From DASSFZ01 sp035283185 (GTDB lineage: Bacteria > Chloroflexota > Anaerolineae > Fen-1058): a DNA stretch of 64,000 nucleotides. The DNA lies in contig DATEUJ010000183.1 in NCBI GenBank assembly GCA_035283185.1, positions 1 to 64,000 of the forward strand, given 5' to 3'. Below, one piece after another: positions 52,901-60,226 of this stretch; the first letter of the stretch is position 1, and each line of letters begins with the position of its first letter. Under the pieces are notes generated by a model, which was not told the origin of the DNA, did no database searches, and saw nothing but the letters and a program-made list of their open reading frames with translations. Both the position numbers and the translations under genes were made by a program.

Positions 52901-53518
52901 CAGCGTATGTTCCACGCTGTCCGGCGCGCTGCTGATCTCTTCGCTGAGCTGCGAAACGCTCCAACCATCCGCGTAGCGCAGTACACGACCATCATCACGT
53001 TTCTGAACGAGCGTGTTACTTTCGGGCAGCGCTTGAGCCAGCGTGATGAAATCACCAGCGGTATTGCTCAATCCCAACGCGATCGTTTCCCAGATCATCG
53101 CCGTTTTGCCAACCGCCGCCGAGAGCCAGGCGCGGCGCAGACCGGCGCGGCTGGTGATCGAGTTATGCTCGACCACGTAGCTATCGCCGCGCGGGCGGAA
53201 GGCTGGATCGATTGGCTGCCATGCGCCGTGCTGGTCACGGTAGTGCAGCACCTCGGCGGAGAGGATCGTCGTGTAAGTATCGGCATCTACTCGGAAGGTG
53301 GCGCTGTGCGCGCTGCGCCGCTCGACGATCTCTTGTGCCGGGTTCACGGCGTCTGGCAGAGCACGCGATTCGAGCGCTGTCACAGCATCAAGCCCGGCAG
53401 CGGGCGGCTGAAGCACTGCCGGGGGCGACGTGGGCGAGGGGACGATCACCCACGAAGCAAACACACCGAGGATCAACGACAGGACGAGCAGAGCGCGGGC
53501 AGCACGTGTGGCAAGCAT
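46952..53518 (-). CDS. Giant secreted multidomain protein with thrombospondin-3 repeats and BACON-like end
   Basis: The 2188-residue protein has a signal peptide (ALLVLSLILGVFASWVI, about 9-25). The first 600 residues resemble the DNRLRE/RHS-associated N-terminal region (PTMRVNRSTGFADGMAWVRS near 328; TWDVTNEIRSWYTTW). Large beta-rich parts follow, then Ig/FN3-like domains (about 1690-1980). Calcium-binding repeats DANADGIADQW, DNDGDGLPN and DSDGDGFYDGEE lie near 1990-2045. A BACON-like domain (about 2070-2165, LNWTAEASAPWIVLGDNAG) is followed by the C-terminal tag LYLPMIRR. It is probably cell-surface or extracellular. GGGGAGGTG precedes the ATG. Exact function is unknown. Confidence 0.8.
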   Translation of the reverse strand: MLATRAARALLVLSLILGVFASWVIVPSPTSPPAVLQPPAAGLDAVTALESRALPDAVNPAQEIVERRSAHSATFRVDADTYTTILSAEVLHYRDQHGAWQPIDPAFRPRGDSYVVEHNSITSRAGLRRAWLSAAVGKTAMIWETIALGLSNTAGDFITLAQALPESNTLVQKRDDGRVLRYADGWSVSQLSEEISSAPDSVEHTLILEAPLSFDAAQPYLELRAKLELLPGASLWADDQPIGTQGRLRAAHTLQVRDASGETTIVFDRVRAFEQQSPDDDVAGDYVVYATDDPAAFIIGVRTPRAWWADRARRYPIVLDPTMRVNRSTGFADGMAWVRSTDDFAYTLGDIKLGSHLPKYNTKTRGYVQFNSLPALLSNAPVQVISASLDVEPILPAAAMPVYSNSNPDWEHKTIKRHTELYYVGACPDEPGCNNIALYDNRLTNTAVYTWGNSPIGTLIGGASQVLTAGPAKKDGSGEHTITTWDVTNEIRSWYTTWYSDTTDRPGPTFMLRFREQDQCPSDAPYTAGFKNGVYFNNTQDVPKCIWFQLTPGNVRLRLTYDELPLGLGEHPLNKPGVPSYLEDVFEDTQHQYDLTPGSGFPAYYWRAIAVRGNHALVPGLPTRAGLNLLQVTGSATTTLVSAPTQGPDQTAFILIDDHNNTSGVATADLKAQVTPSNENDYASDLQRNYRIDYEQASPVSLSYGTWLTITKNLYSDQLIDLTEFNLTASDSLLIRISAPLTVSAALIEPTGSSPIADAVIGNNDTRVNRNFLPADNITRTLVIGYVPTSGAWALALINQGPPIICQPGHDCLPGEADLYFPTISLLACPLGSIPTAKYGCQPLRLPDNTVPPSRLMPIPSGGNLTIYSEGNFVDFSGTGWCSTNEAQGAPVVGPDYFGRYAFVAQGSICRSGSVLTTTPDSAIGLTVPVLNFNPNDKRGQFPPTFVYGDSGLSPLPAGLPSGVINLGSNGDLLPGVNTRRNILPFNQYWISATTHISDAIVTADMALHGRDVIDGQVTVEAAQAPIAKQWDVPWTMYPNDAINAQKYSYVPYPIMQTTPFDTPLNLASLELRMSEGGSPDGLVRILDWQRTAGGPVAYQFRATGGMLTQPIDLGGALMTLQVVVQPPGMARLPGNESSCKSGSTPTSCLDLRRLDYDWANGNGEKQVQPWPLPDMHLESGAGTILFSRPGQLNIFSVDHPDATSSFSQAFSFDTWEATVTVEQAKCADGGPIVTVIKGKGHIALSAIGDDGSGPPPWIDVEFTLCQTKLRQAQLTFKTTPPGIPVGNTGFGVNLIGGTVTIDPNTDDAEISLDVEFQSLDGYTFTQGAGTVTINTAGLFSLQASGKIVGVVNADSVLLNVAWNPLDVLFDGTVSYKSLLSGNVYLHSWLGQGWQHKYAWLPDDNAFHFTGSIEATLKIPKGEVINKKFFKLPPFGFSLSAEVAFGEFCTSAANCNPKWGMSATVKLFGYKVGVYVDTGGPDLILGSSSHKLIDQFGGALLKPIGAKRAAPDRPIDAPPPPIFPGNLQQYLLPEFESPANNWPVENPTTSCTGTSTSIITCTFAVAAGTGRAMFAARWQNGDLSAQLIKPDNTVIDPGNALSHGVVISATDEGGQPLVAFAVTPTVGSTIMSGDWKVRLSNIGVGLLPGITNNYALMFAADPPAPTLNWITPVLTGTTPAGNGLINLQWSVTRGGQALEPDVKLDLFYAPLAAKPITPTLMNGLIIHANYTATLGSYEWDTRSLAAGEYAVGARLDDHAKGNGHIVVWAPGTIVITDTTPPPVPVIANTIPVVYGLIVIWQRDTATPDLAGYQIEYRIPALNADGYITTTRRLPPSLKDKDPLYERVRLGGLLYNMTTSICVRAYDATGNLSGCNVYGAAMPEGPAPRVGPPTGVVVLVQGSGSVTATWNSPAGNISGHLFSYRPSRCIAADAARSANEGPSPIVTGRFNTVALTGLTIGQTYEFMIRPYDDQFDLGPAVTINTMLIDPTDANADGIADQWATLYGITDALGDNDGDGLPNLREFNRGANPLNADSDGDGFYDGEESNRGTDICGPGRPPAPIAPRLALAGEATMQFTGATNLGPGAPQSLLIFNDGGGTLNWTAEASAPWIVLGDNAGEDSALLDVNVNPQGLMPGTYSGVVTITNQSLIARVLQPDSLLPEQATIQISLQVLPPQQQELYLPMIRR

Positions 53519-53641
53519 CGGGCACCTCCCCTGGTATTACATGGTGCGGCGGCCAGACCGCCGCGAGGCGTGCGTCACTGCTTCGGTCATATCACGATCA
53601 AGCGGCGAAGCAATATGAGGAAGGTCATACCGTTGACCCGA

Positions 53642-53860
53642 ATGACAATCTCTATCGGCTCGGCGCGCGTCGCGATGCGGCGCAGCACGGCGACGGGCAG
53701 CGAGGTGACGTACCTGCACACGGACCATCTGGGGACGGTGAGTATTGCGACGAATGCGAGCCAGGTGGTGCTGGCGCGGACATTGAATATGCCGTATGGG
53801 GGTGTGCGCTGGGCAAGCGGCACGATGCCGACGCACTACTCGTTCACTGATCATAAACCG
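53642..53860 (+). pseudogene. RHS/YD-repeat core remnant
   Basis: One plus-strand frame encodes RVAMRRSTATGSEVTYLHTD followed by HLGTVSIATNASQV and MPYGGVRWASGTMPTHYSFT, a textbook RHS repeat-associated core segment. Upstream and downstream RHS sequence is missing. The frame ends where the minus-strand ABC ATPase coding sequence begins, and the last residues of that ATPase are the antisense of the RHS end. This is a decayed fragment of an RHS gene. The DNRLRE-like N-terminus of the neighbouring giant protein may share its origin. Confidence 0.75.
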
Positions 53861-54716
53861 GTGCGTCAACCTTGCTTCGTTCGACGGCGCGCGCCAGCAT
53901 TCGATTCATCATCTCGCGCTCGGCAGCGGATAGTATTTCGAGCGGCGCACCGCCCAGCACGGCGCGACCCAACTCGGAGCGCGCCAGCGCCTTGAGATCC
54001 TCGGAATACGCGTCGCCCACGATGTCTTCGTGAACGATCCGGCCGTCCTGCATCATCAGGATGCGGTGCGTGCGCCGCGCGACCGCCGCGTCGTGCGTGA
54101 CGATGATGATCGTCGTCCCGCGCTGGCTGTGCAGTTGCTCGAACACGCTCAGCAGCTCGTCGCCGCTGGCGCTGTCGAGGTTGCCGGTCGGCTCGTCGGC
54201 CAGGATGATGGCGGGATCGTTCGCCAACGCGCGGGCGATGGCGACTTTCTGCCGCTGGCCGCCCGAGAGCTGGCTGGGCAGGTGGCTCAGTCTATCGCCC
54301 AGCCCGACCATCGCGAGCAGCTCCGCGGCCCGCTTGCGCTGCATGCGCTCGCTCAGGCCCTGGCCACGCATCGGCACCTCGACGTTCTCGACTGCCGTCA
54401 GCGTCGGGATCAGGTTGTGCAACTGGAACACGAAGCCAACCGTGCGTGCGCGGAATCCATCCAGGTCGCGCAGCGCGCCGATGTCTTGCCCGTTGACGAA
54501 GACCTGCCCGGACGTCGGCCTATCCAGTGCGCCGATCATGTTCAGCAGCGTCGACTTGCCGGAACCGCTCGGCCCCATCACGGCGACGAACTCGGCAGCG
54601 CAGATGCGGAAGCTCACGTTGTCCAGCGCCCGCACCTCCGCCGCCCGGCCATCGCCGTAGACCTTCGTCAATCCCACTGCCTCGACGACCACTCGCCCGT
54701 CACGATTCAGTTCCAT
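53844..54716 (-). CDS. MacB/LolD-type ABC exporter ATPase
   Basis: The 290-residue protein has Walker A GPSGSGKST near residue 48, Q-loop FVFQLHNLIPTLTAVEN, signature LSGGQRQK and Walker B IILADEPTGNLDS with H-loop VTHD. This LolD/MacB-class pattern serves tripartite or lipoprotein-type exporters. A C-terminal extension of about 60 residues ends in sequence overlapping the RHS remnant (DAPVYDQ), so the natural end may be altered. It is the last gene of the permease, four-helix protein, fusion protein and ATPase run. Confidence 0.93.
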   Translation of the reverse strand: MELNRDGRVVVEAVGLTKVYGDGRAAEVRALDNVSFRICAAEFVAVMGPSGSGKSTLLNMIGALDRPTSGQVFVNGQDIGALRDLDGFRARTVGFVFQLHNLIPTLTAVENVEVPMRGQGLSERMQRKRAAELLAMVGLGDRLSHLPSQLSGGQRQKVAIARALANDPAIILADEPTGNLDSASGDELLSVFEQLHSQRGTTIIIVTHDAAVARRTHRILMMQDGRIVHEDIVGDAYSEDLKALARSELGRAVLGGAPLEILSAAEREMMNRMLARAVERSKVDAPVYDQ

Positions 54717-54819
54717 AGAATCTCCGTGCCCTCTGTGTCTCCGTGGTCAAATCGGTATCAGGTGTCAGGTGCTCAGGTGTCAGGTGCTCAGATGTGCCTT
54801 CCGTGTCTCGGTGGCAAGA

Positions 54820-55986
54820 CTATCGATCCACCTGAATGTCGACGAACGCCGTCATGCCCCAGCGCAGCGCAGGATCGATTTCATCCATATCGATGGTGGC
54901 CGTGTAATTGACGCCGCCCTGCCCCGGCGTCGACATCGGCGCGATGGTCGTCACTAGGCCGGGAAACGTCGCGCCCGGCAGCGCATCGAACGTCACCTGC
55001 GCCGGCTGGCCGACCTGCACGCGCGCCACGTCGACCTCGCCGAGATCGGTCGTTTCGACGCGCAACGTACTCAGGTCGCCTAGCGTCACGACCGGCTGGC
55101 TTGGCGCGATCGACTCGCCCTCGCGCACGAATACCGCGCCAACCGTTCCGTCGAACGGCGCGACCACCTGCAGCTTGGCGAGTTGCGCCTTCGCCGTGTC
55201 CAGCGCTGCCTGCGCCTGCTTCACACCTGCTTCGGCGACGGCGATTTGCTCCGGCGTCGCCCCGGCTTTGATCCGATCGAGCTGCGCCTGCGCCGCGTCC
55301 CGCTGCGCCTGTGCTGCCGCCAGGTTGGCGCGCATCACATCCAGCTCATCCTTCGTCGCGCCGGCCTTGAGTTGATCGACGCGCTCCTGCGCGGCGCGAT
55401 GCGCATGCGTCGCCGTGTTCAGCGCCGCGCGAGCCTGCTCCTCCGGCGTGCCGCCTATCTCTTTGATGCGATCGTAGACATCCTGCGCCGTCTTCAATTC
55501 CATCGCGGCAGCGGCGAGCGCGGCCTCGGCCACCGCGATGTCGGCGGCCTGCGCGCCCGATTGCAGTCTCGCGAGCTGCGCCGAAGCCGCCCAGACATTC
55601 GCGTCGGCAGCCTTGACGGCTCCCTCGGCCACCGCGATCTCCTCGGGCCGCGCGCCGGCTTTCAACTGGGCGAGCTGAGCCTCGGCCTGCGCGAGCGCCG
55701 CCTCAGCCTGCGCCACGGCCAGCCGGGCATCCACGTCGCCGAGCTGGGCCAGCACGTCGCCCGCTTTGACCTCGTCGCCCGCTTCGACGCTCACGTCGAC
55801 CACCTGTCCACCCGCCTGAAACGCAAGTGTGGCCCAACGCTCAGGCATCAGCTTGCCCGAGGCGGACACGACGACGGGCAGCACTTCCCCTGCATTTGCC
55901 GGCGTCGGCTCGGCGGCCGGCGCCTGCCCGCACGCGGCCAGAAATGCGGCTAGCGCGATTACGAAGATGATACTTACTCGCTTCAT
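54820..55986 (-). CDS. HlyD-like membrane fusion lipoprotein
   Basis: About 388 residues from the ATG at 55986 with GGAGGA 8 nt upstream. It has the lipobox FLAACG (Cys19), a lipoyl/barrel-sandwich half (GGQVVDVSVEAGDEVKAGDV) and a long alpha-hairpin (about 95-290). The hairpin holds four helical repeats of the type QLAQLKAGARPEEIAVAEGA. The second lipoyl half (VVAPFDGTVGAVFVREGE) and a beta-barrel follow. It links the ABC permease to the outer surface. The long hairpin suggests spanning a wide cell envelope. Confidence 0.92.
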   Translation of the reverse strand: MKRVSIIFVIALAAFLAACGQAPAAEPTPANAGEVLPVVVSASGKLMPERWATLAFQAGGQVVDVSVEAGDEVKAGDVLAQLGDVDARLAVAQAEAALAQAEAQLAQLKAGARPEEIAVAEGAVKAADANVWAASAQLARLQSGAQAADIAVAEAALAAAAMELKTAQDVYDRIKEIGGTPEEQARAALNTATHAHRAAQERVDQLKAGATKDELDVMRANLAAAQAQRDAAQAQLDRIKAGATPEQIAVAEAGVKQAQAALDTAKAQLAKLQVVAPFDGTVGAVFVREGESIAPSQPVVTLGDLSTLRVETTDLGEVDVARVQVGQPAQVTFDALPGATFPGLVTTIAPMSTPGQGGVNYTATIDMDEIDPALRWGMTAFVDIQVDR

Positions 55987-56061
55987 AAGAGTTATCCTCC
56001 GAAAGTTGTAGGAGGCAAGATGCAGGTGGCAAGATGCAGGAGGCAAGATGCAAGGTGCGCA

Positions 56062-56475
56062 CTAGGATTTGCGTTTGGGTCGTTGTTTCTGATATCCAGC
56101 GGCATTAACGAGTGCTCCGGTGATCTCGTCCAGCAGTTGCATTCGCTCCTGCAATGTCTTCGGCGTAAGCAGGCGACGGGCGCGATAATACCAGCCTCGC
56201 GTTTCGCGCGCCGATCCAAGAGTCACGCGCAAGAAATAGGCGAACTCTGCGCCGAACCCGCGCCCGTAGCCCTCTTCGATGTTGGCGCAGATCGAGCCGG
56301 CACTTCGGATGATCTGTTCCGTAATCGCTCGCCCTCGCGGGTCCTTCAACAGTCGCTCACAATCGTCCCAGACCAAGTCGTATAAATACAAGGTCTTTGG
56401 ATACACGTTGAACTGCCACAGCGCATCACGCTTCAAGTTCTCCGGTACCGACTTCGTCCACTCCTGAAATGACAT
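56062..56475 (-). CDS. Four-helix-bundle protein (23S rRNA intervening-sequence protein family)
   Basis: About 137 residues from an ATG preceded by GGAGGTGCAGAG. It matches the four-helix-bundle (IVP/S23) family: W-x3-V-P-E-N near the start, IIRSAGSICANIEEGYGRG near 60-78, a Y-F-L-R-V-x-x-G-S-A-x-E-x-R segment near 90, and LLDEITGALVNAAGY near the end. The family was first seen in rRNA intervening sequences but also occurs as stand-alone genes of unknown role. It lies inside an exporter operon, between the permease and fusion protein, flanked by microrepeats (GGCAAGATGCAGG; CTTGCCTCTTGCC). That suggests later insertion. Confidence 0.88.
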   Translation of the reverse strand: MSFQEWTKSVPENLKRDALWQFNVYPKTLYLYDLVWDDCERLLKDPRGRAITEQIIRSAGSICANIEEGYGRGFGAEFAYFLRVTLGSARETRGWYYRARRLLTPKTLQERMQLLDEITGALVNAAGYQKQRPKRKS

Positions 56476-56570
56476 CTCTGCACCTCCTATAGTGTATGTG
56501 TTGTGATGCATTTGCTCTCCTGCTTCTTGCCTCTTGCCCTTGCCTCTTGCCCTTGCCTCCTGCCTCTTGC

Positions 56571-58826
56571 TCACTCATACCTTAACGCTTCCGCCGGTCG
56601 CAGGTTCGAGGCGCGCCACGCGGGATACAGCCCGCCGAGCATTCCGAGCACCGCGGCGACGATCAAGGCCTGCGCCAGAAGGCCGGGCGAGAATGTGACG
56701 ATCAGCATTTCGCCCCACAGCGGAATAAGAGAGAGCAGAGCGCTGAACACGGCGGCCAGCAGGATGCCGGCAAGCGCGCCGACCAGGCTGAGCGCCAGCG
56801 ACTCTCTCAGCACCATGCGCAGCACGCGCCGCCGCCGCCAACCCAGCGCGCGCAGCGCGCCGATCTCGCGCGTTCGCTCATAGATGCTCATCACCATCGT
56901 ATTCATCATGCCGATACCACCCACGAGGATCGCCAGCCCACTGATCGCCCACACCATCGCGTATGTCGCCTGCAAGTCCGGCAGGTTTTCCGCGAATTCA
57001 CTCGACGGGGACACGGCCACGCCGGGGACGGACGCCTCGATCTGCGCCTGGATCGATTCAGCCTGCCCGGGATCGACGATCTTCACGCCGTACATCGACA
57101 CCTGGCGCGGCTTGCCGGTCAGCGCCTGCGCATCGCGCAGCGGGATCACGCCGCCGCTATCCTCGATGGACATGCTCGTCTCGAAGATGCCGACGACGCG
57201 GAAGCCGACCTCGCTCATCCGGACAATGTCGCCCACGCGAACCTTCATGGCATCCGCCGCCGCACGGCCCAAGATCATTTCACGACTGCCGGATAAGCTC
57301 CGCCCCTCGACGATCCGGAAATGCTCGATGGCCGGCTCGTGAGGCGCATAGCCGAACACGAGAAGAAACGGCATCTCTTCCATCGTGATGGCGCCGATGA
57401 CAATGCCCGACACGCTCTGCACGCCCGGCAGCGCCGCGATCTTGCGGCCGTCCCGTTCGCTGATCGCGCTATAACTGAAGTCGGTCGCCTCCGCCTGGCG
57501 CACCACCAGGTCCATGTCAGTTCCGGCCATCATCTGGTTGAAGATGATGATGAATCCATCCGCCAGGCCACTCAACAGCACGACCGCAGACAGGCCGATG
57601 CCGATCCCGACGACGGTCAGCGCCGTGCGCGTGCGCCGCCGCAGCAGAGAGCGCAGCGTCTCCGAGCGCAGCCTGGTCAGGCGCGCGCCGGAACCTTTCG
57701 CACTCCCGCCGTGATAGCTCAGCGCCTCGACGGGCAGCAGCCTTGACGCCCAGCGGGCCGGATACAGGCCGCCGACCGCGCCCAATATCAACGCCGTCGC
57801 CAGTCCCTGTCCGACGAGCGATGGCGTGACTTGACCCTGTACAAAAGCCAGCGCCGCGCTCTGGGCCAGCAATGCTATCATCGCCGCGCCCAGGGCGCAG
57901 CCGAGCAATCCACCCGCCAGCCCTAGCGCTAGGTTCTCACCGAACACCATGCCCAGCACACGGCGGCGGCTCCAGCCGAGCGCGCGCAGCGTGCCGATCT
58001 CACGCGTGCGCTCGAACGTGCTCATCATCGCCGTGTTCGCCATGCCGACGCCGCCGATGATCACGGCCAGAAGCGCGATGGCGACCGCGAATCCTTGAAT
58101 GTAGGTGGTCATTTGCTGCTGGTCGGCGGTCTGGCTCGACTGCGACGCTGCCAGGCGGGGATACAGACGCTCGAGCTGCGCGCGGACTCGTTCGGACTGC
58201 CGCGCATCCTTGAGCTTGACCTGCACGGCGCCCACCTGGCGGTGTTTCTGCAGCAACTGCTGCGCATCGCTCAGCGACAAAATCGCCGCTGCATCCTCGA
58301 AGCCGCTGCCGCTGTTGTAAATGCCGACGACGTTGAACGTGCCGCCGGTGATGCGCACGGTGTCGCCGACGTTGAGTTTCAGCGCCTCGGAAGCCTGCTT
58401 GCCGACGATGATCTCGCGGCCGCTAGCGGCGGGCCGTCGCGACGAGGAGAGCGGCTGCCCTTCGACGATGCGGAACCGCTCGATGGCGAACCCATCTGGA
58501 TCGTAGCCGAACACGAAGAAATACGGCGCGTCGGCCGCGGCGACGTTGCCGACGACCATGCCGGTTACCTCGCGCACTTCCGGCATGGCCGCAATCTGGC
58601 TTACGACTTCCTCGTCTACACCGCTGAGCGTGATGTCGTACGCGCCTTTCTGCATCAGCGTCAGGTCGGAGCCACTGCCGGAGAACATCGACTGGTAGCC
58701 GGTGCGGATGCCTTCGGCCATCGCGCCGAGCGCGACGATCATCGACACGCCGACGGCGATGCCGAGCATCGTCAGAAGCGTGCGCGTCTTGCGCCTGAAC
58801 AGGTTCTTGACGATCATCTTCAGCAT
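56571..58826 (-). CDS. ABC exporter permease with two FtsX/MacB-type halves
   Basis: The 751-residue protein has two similar halves. Each has an N-terminal membrane helix (LTMLGIAVGVSMIVALGAMA; ALTVVGIGIGLSAVVLLSGL), a MacB_PCD periplasmic domain and a three-helix FtsX domain containing ERTREIGTLRALGWSRRRVL or ERTREIGALRALGWRRRRVL. The internal duplication means one polypeptide supplies both permease protomers. It forms the exporter with the fusion protein and ATPase downstream. Substrate is unknown. A second in-frame repeat of IAMxxEMP-type sequence supports duplication. Confidence 0.92.
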   Translation of the reverse strand: MLKMIVKNLFRRKTRTLLTMLGIAVGVSMIVALGAMAEGIRTGYQSMFSGSGSDLTLMQKGAYDITLSGVDEEVVSQIAAMPEVREVTGMVVGNVAAADAPYFFVFGYDPDGFAIERFRIVEGQPLSSSRRPAASGREIIVGKQASEALKLNVGDTVRITGGTFNVVGIYNSGSGFEDAAAILSLSDAQQLLQKHRQVGAVQVKLKDARQSERVRAQLERLYPRLAASQSSQTADQQQMTTYIQGFAVAIALLAVIIGGVGMANTAMMSTFERTREIGTLRALGWSRRRVLGMVFGENLALGLAGGLLGCALGAAMIALLAQSAALAFVQGQVTPSLVGQGLATALILGAVGGLYPARWASRLLPVEALSYHGGSAKGSGARLTRLRSETLRSLLRRRTRTALTVVGIGIGLSAVVLLSGLADGFIIIFNQMMAGTDMDLVVRQAEATDFSYSAISERDGRKIAALPGVQSVSGIVIGAITMEEMPFLLVFGYAPHEPAIEHFRIVEGRSLSGSREMILGRAAADAMKVRVGDIVRMSEVGFRVVGIFETSMSIEDSGGVIPLRDAQALTGKPRQVSMYGVKIVDPGQAESIQAQIEASVPGVAVSPSSEFAENLPDLQATYAMVWAISGLAILVGGIGMMNTMVMSIYERTREIGALRALGWRRRRVLRMVLRESLALSLVGALAGILLAAVFSALLSLIPLWGEMLIVTFSPGLLAQALIVAAVLGMLGGLYPAWRASNLRPAEALRYE

Positions 58827-58978
58827 AGGCTACTCATCCCAGTACACTCGGAAATTCAAGTGCGCTCAGTATAAGATGGAGCAAGGCACTCCCGAGCGCG
58901 GAGGTTCGCCCAAGAGTATACGCCCACTGCACGACAAAAGTCATCCCCGCGATCTGGCAGATACCTGACGGCAGCCGG

Positions 58979-60226
58979 TCAAACGGCGACCATCAGCGCC
59001 GTCGCGTACATGATCGCCAGTCCGGCAGCGAACCCGATCACGTTCGGCCACGTGGCGAAGGTCGCTCCCTCGCGCTTGCCGTGGCGCGCCAGCAGCCTGC
59101 CCACTTCGACGATGACCTGCACGATCGCGCCTGTGCCGATGCCCAGGAAGATCGCCGCCGCCGCGTCGCTGTAGACGAAGCCGCCGATCCACGCGCCGAG
59201 AATGGCGGGCGCGCCGGCGATCAGCGCCAGCCAGGCGAAGCTGAGCAGCCTGGGCCGGTCCTCGACGACCGGCGCGGCGATGCCGATGCCCTCAGTGATA
59301 TTGTGCAGCATGAAGCCGACGATGAGGAACGCCCCGAGCGCCGCTTCGCCGGCGGCATACGCCGCGCCGATGGCCAGCCCCTCGGCCAGGTTGTGCAGGC
59401 CGATGCCGATCGCCAGCAGATATGCGAGATTCATCCGCCCGGCCGGCGTATCGCGATCCGTGCCGCGCCGCGAGCTGGCGATCTGGATCAGCAGATACGA
59501 TAAAATCGCGCCCGCGCCGAACAGGATCAATCCGTTGAACGCTTCCGGCACGCGCTGCGCGACCTGCAATCCTTCGCTCGCCGTGTCGATCAGCAGGAAC
59601 ACCAAAAGCCCGATTGTCAGCGCCAGGACCGCGTCCATCGTGCGGCGGCCCAGCCCTCGCATGAAGGGGTGGAACATCAGACCCAGCGCGACCGGGATCA
59701 CGCCGACGTAGATGCCGATCAGCGCGAAATTGAGGACAGTCGACAGATCGGCCAACGGCGTCTCGACGGCGACCGGAATCTCGGCCTCAAACAATGTGCC
59801 GGTCGAGGAGACGAGCGCGATCAGGTGCGCCTCGCTCTGCACCCACGGGTACGACAGGCGAATCGTCGCCGCACCGTAACGCGGGATCTCGTTCCCTGGC
59901 TCAATCTCGAAGTCCCAGTACGCGTCGTCGACGAGCACTTGCGCGACCGTCACCGGGTCCGGCCCAGCGTTGACGACCTCGACGACAATCGTCTCTCGCT
60001 CGGGCAGCGTCACCCGCTGCACCGCAAGGTTTTCGACCGGCGGCAAGCCCTTCGGCGCTTGAATACCCGCGCCGGTCGCCAGGAAGAACACGACGAGGAG
60101 CGCGAGCAGCCCGAACGGGAGCAGCACCCACAGCCAGCGCCGGGGCTGGGCGCGGGTCTCTGACCGCGCCCCCTCGGCCTCGGTCGGGAGACCATCGGCC
60201 ATCACAGGATAAGAGTTCTCGCTCAT
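58979..60226 (-). CDS. ZIP-family divalent metal transporter with extracytoplasmic N-domain
   Basis: The 415-residue protein has a first helix at about 31-51 and a soluble beta-type domain (about 60-155, LPERETIVVEVVNAGPDPVT). The ZIP core follows with histidine-containing helices GIGLHNLAEGLAIGAAY near 275 and FMLHNITEGIGIAAP near 306, which form the metal site. ZIP proteins import Zn, Fe or Mn. The gene overlaps the multicopper-oxidase stop by 4 bp, so both are made together. The feo genes lie upstream on the same strand. The added N-domain is not standard for ZIPs. Confidence 0.9.
   Translation of the reverse strand: MSENSYPVMADGLPTEAEGARSETRAQPRRWLWVLLPFGLLALLVVFFLATGAGIQAPKGLPPVENLAVQRVTLPERETIVVEVVNAGPDPVTVAQVLVDDAYWDFEIEPGNEIPRYGAATIRLSYPWVQSEAHLIALVSSTGTLFEAEIPVAVETPLADLSTVLNFALIGIYVGVIPVALGLMFHPFMRGLGRRTMDAVLALTIGLLVFLLIDTASEGLQVAQRVPEAFNGLILFGAGAILSYLLIQIASSRRGTDRDTPAGRMNLAYLLAIGIGLHNLAEGLAIGAAYAAGEAALGAFLIVGFMLHNITEGIGIAAPVVEDRPRLLSFAWLALIAGAPAILGAWIGGFVYSDAAAAIFLGIGTGAIVQVIVEVGRLLARHGKREGATFATWPNVIGFAAGLAIMYATALMVAV

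Noticed and set aside
51806..53641. Very long plus-strand open frame antisense to the giant secreted protein
   Set aside because: It is an antisense shadow caused by high GC. Only its last part (from 53642) shows true RHS homology.
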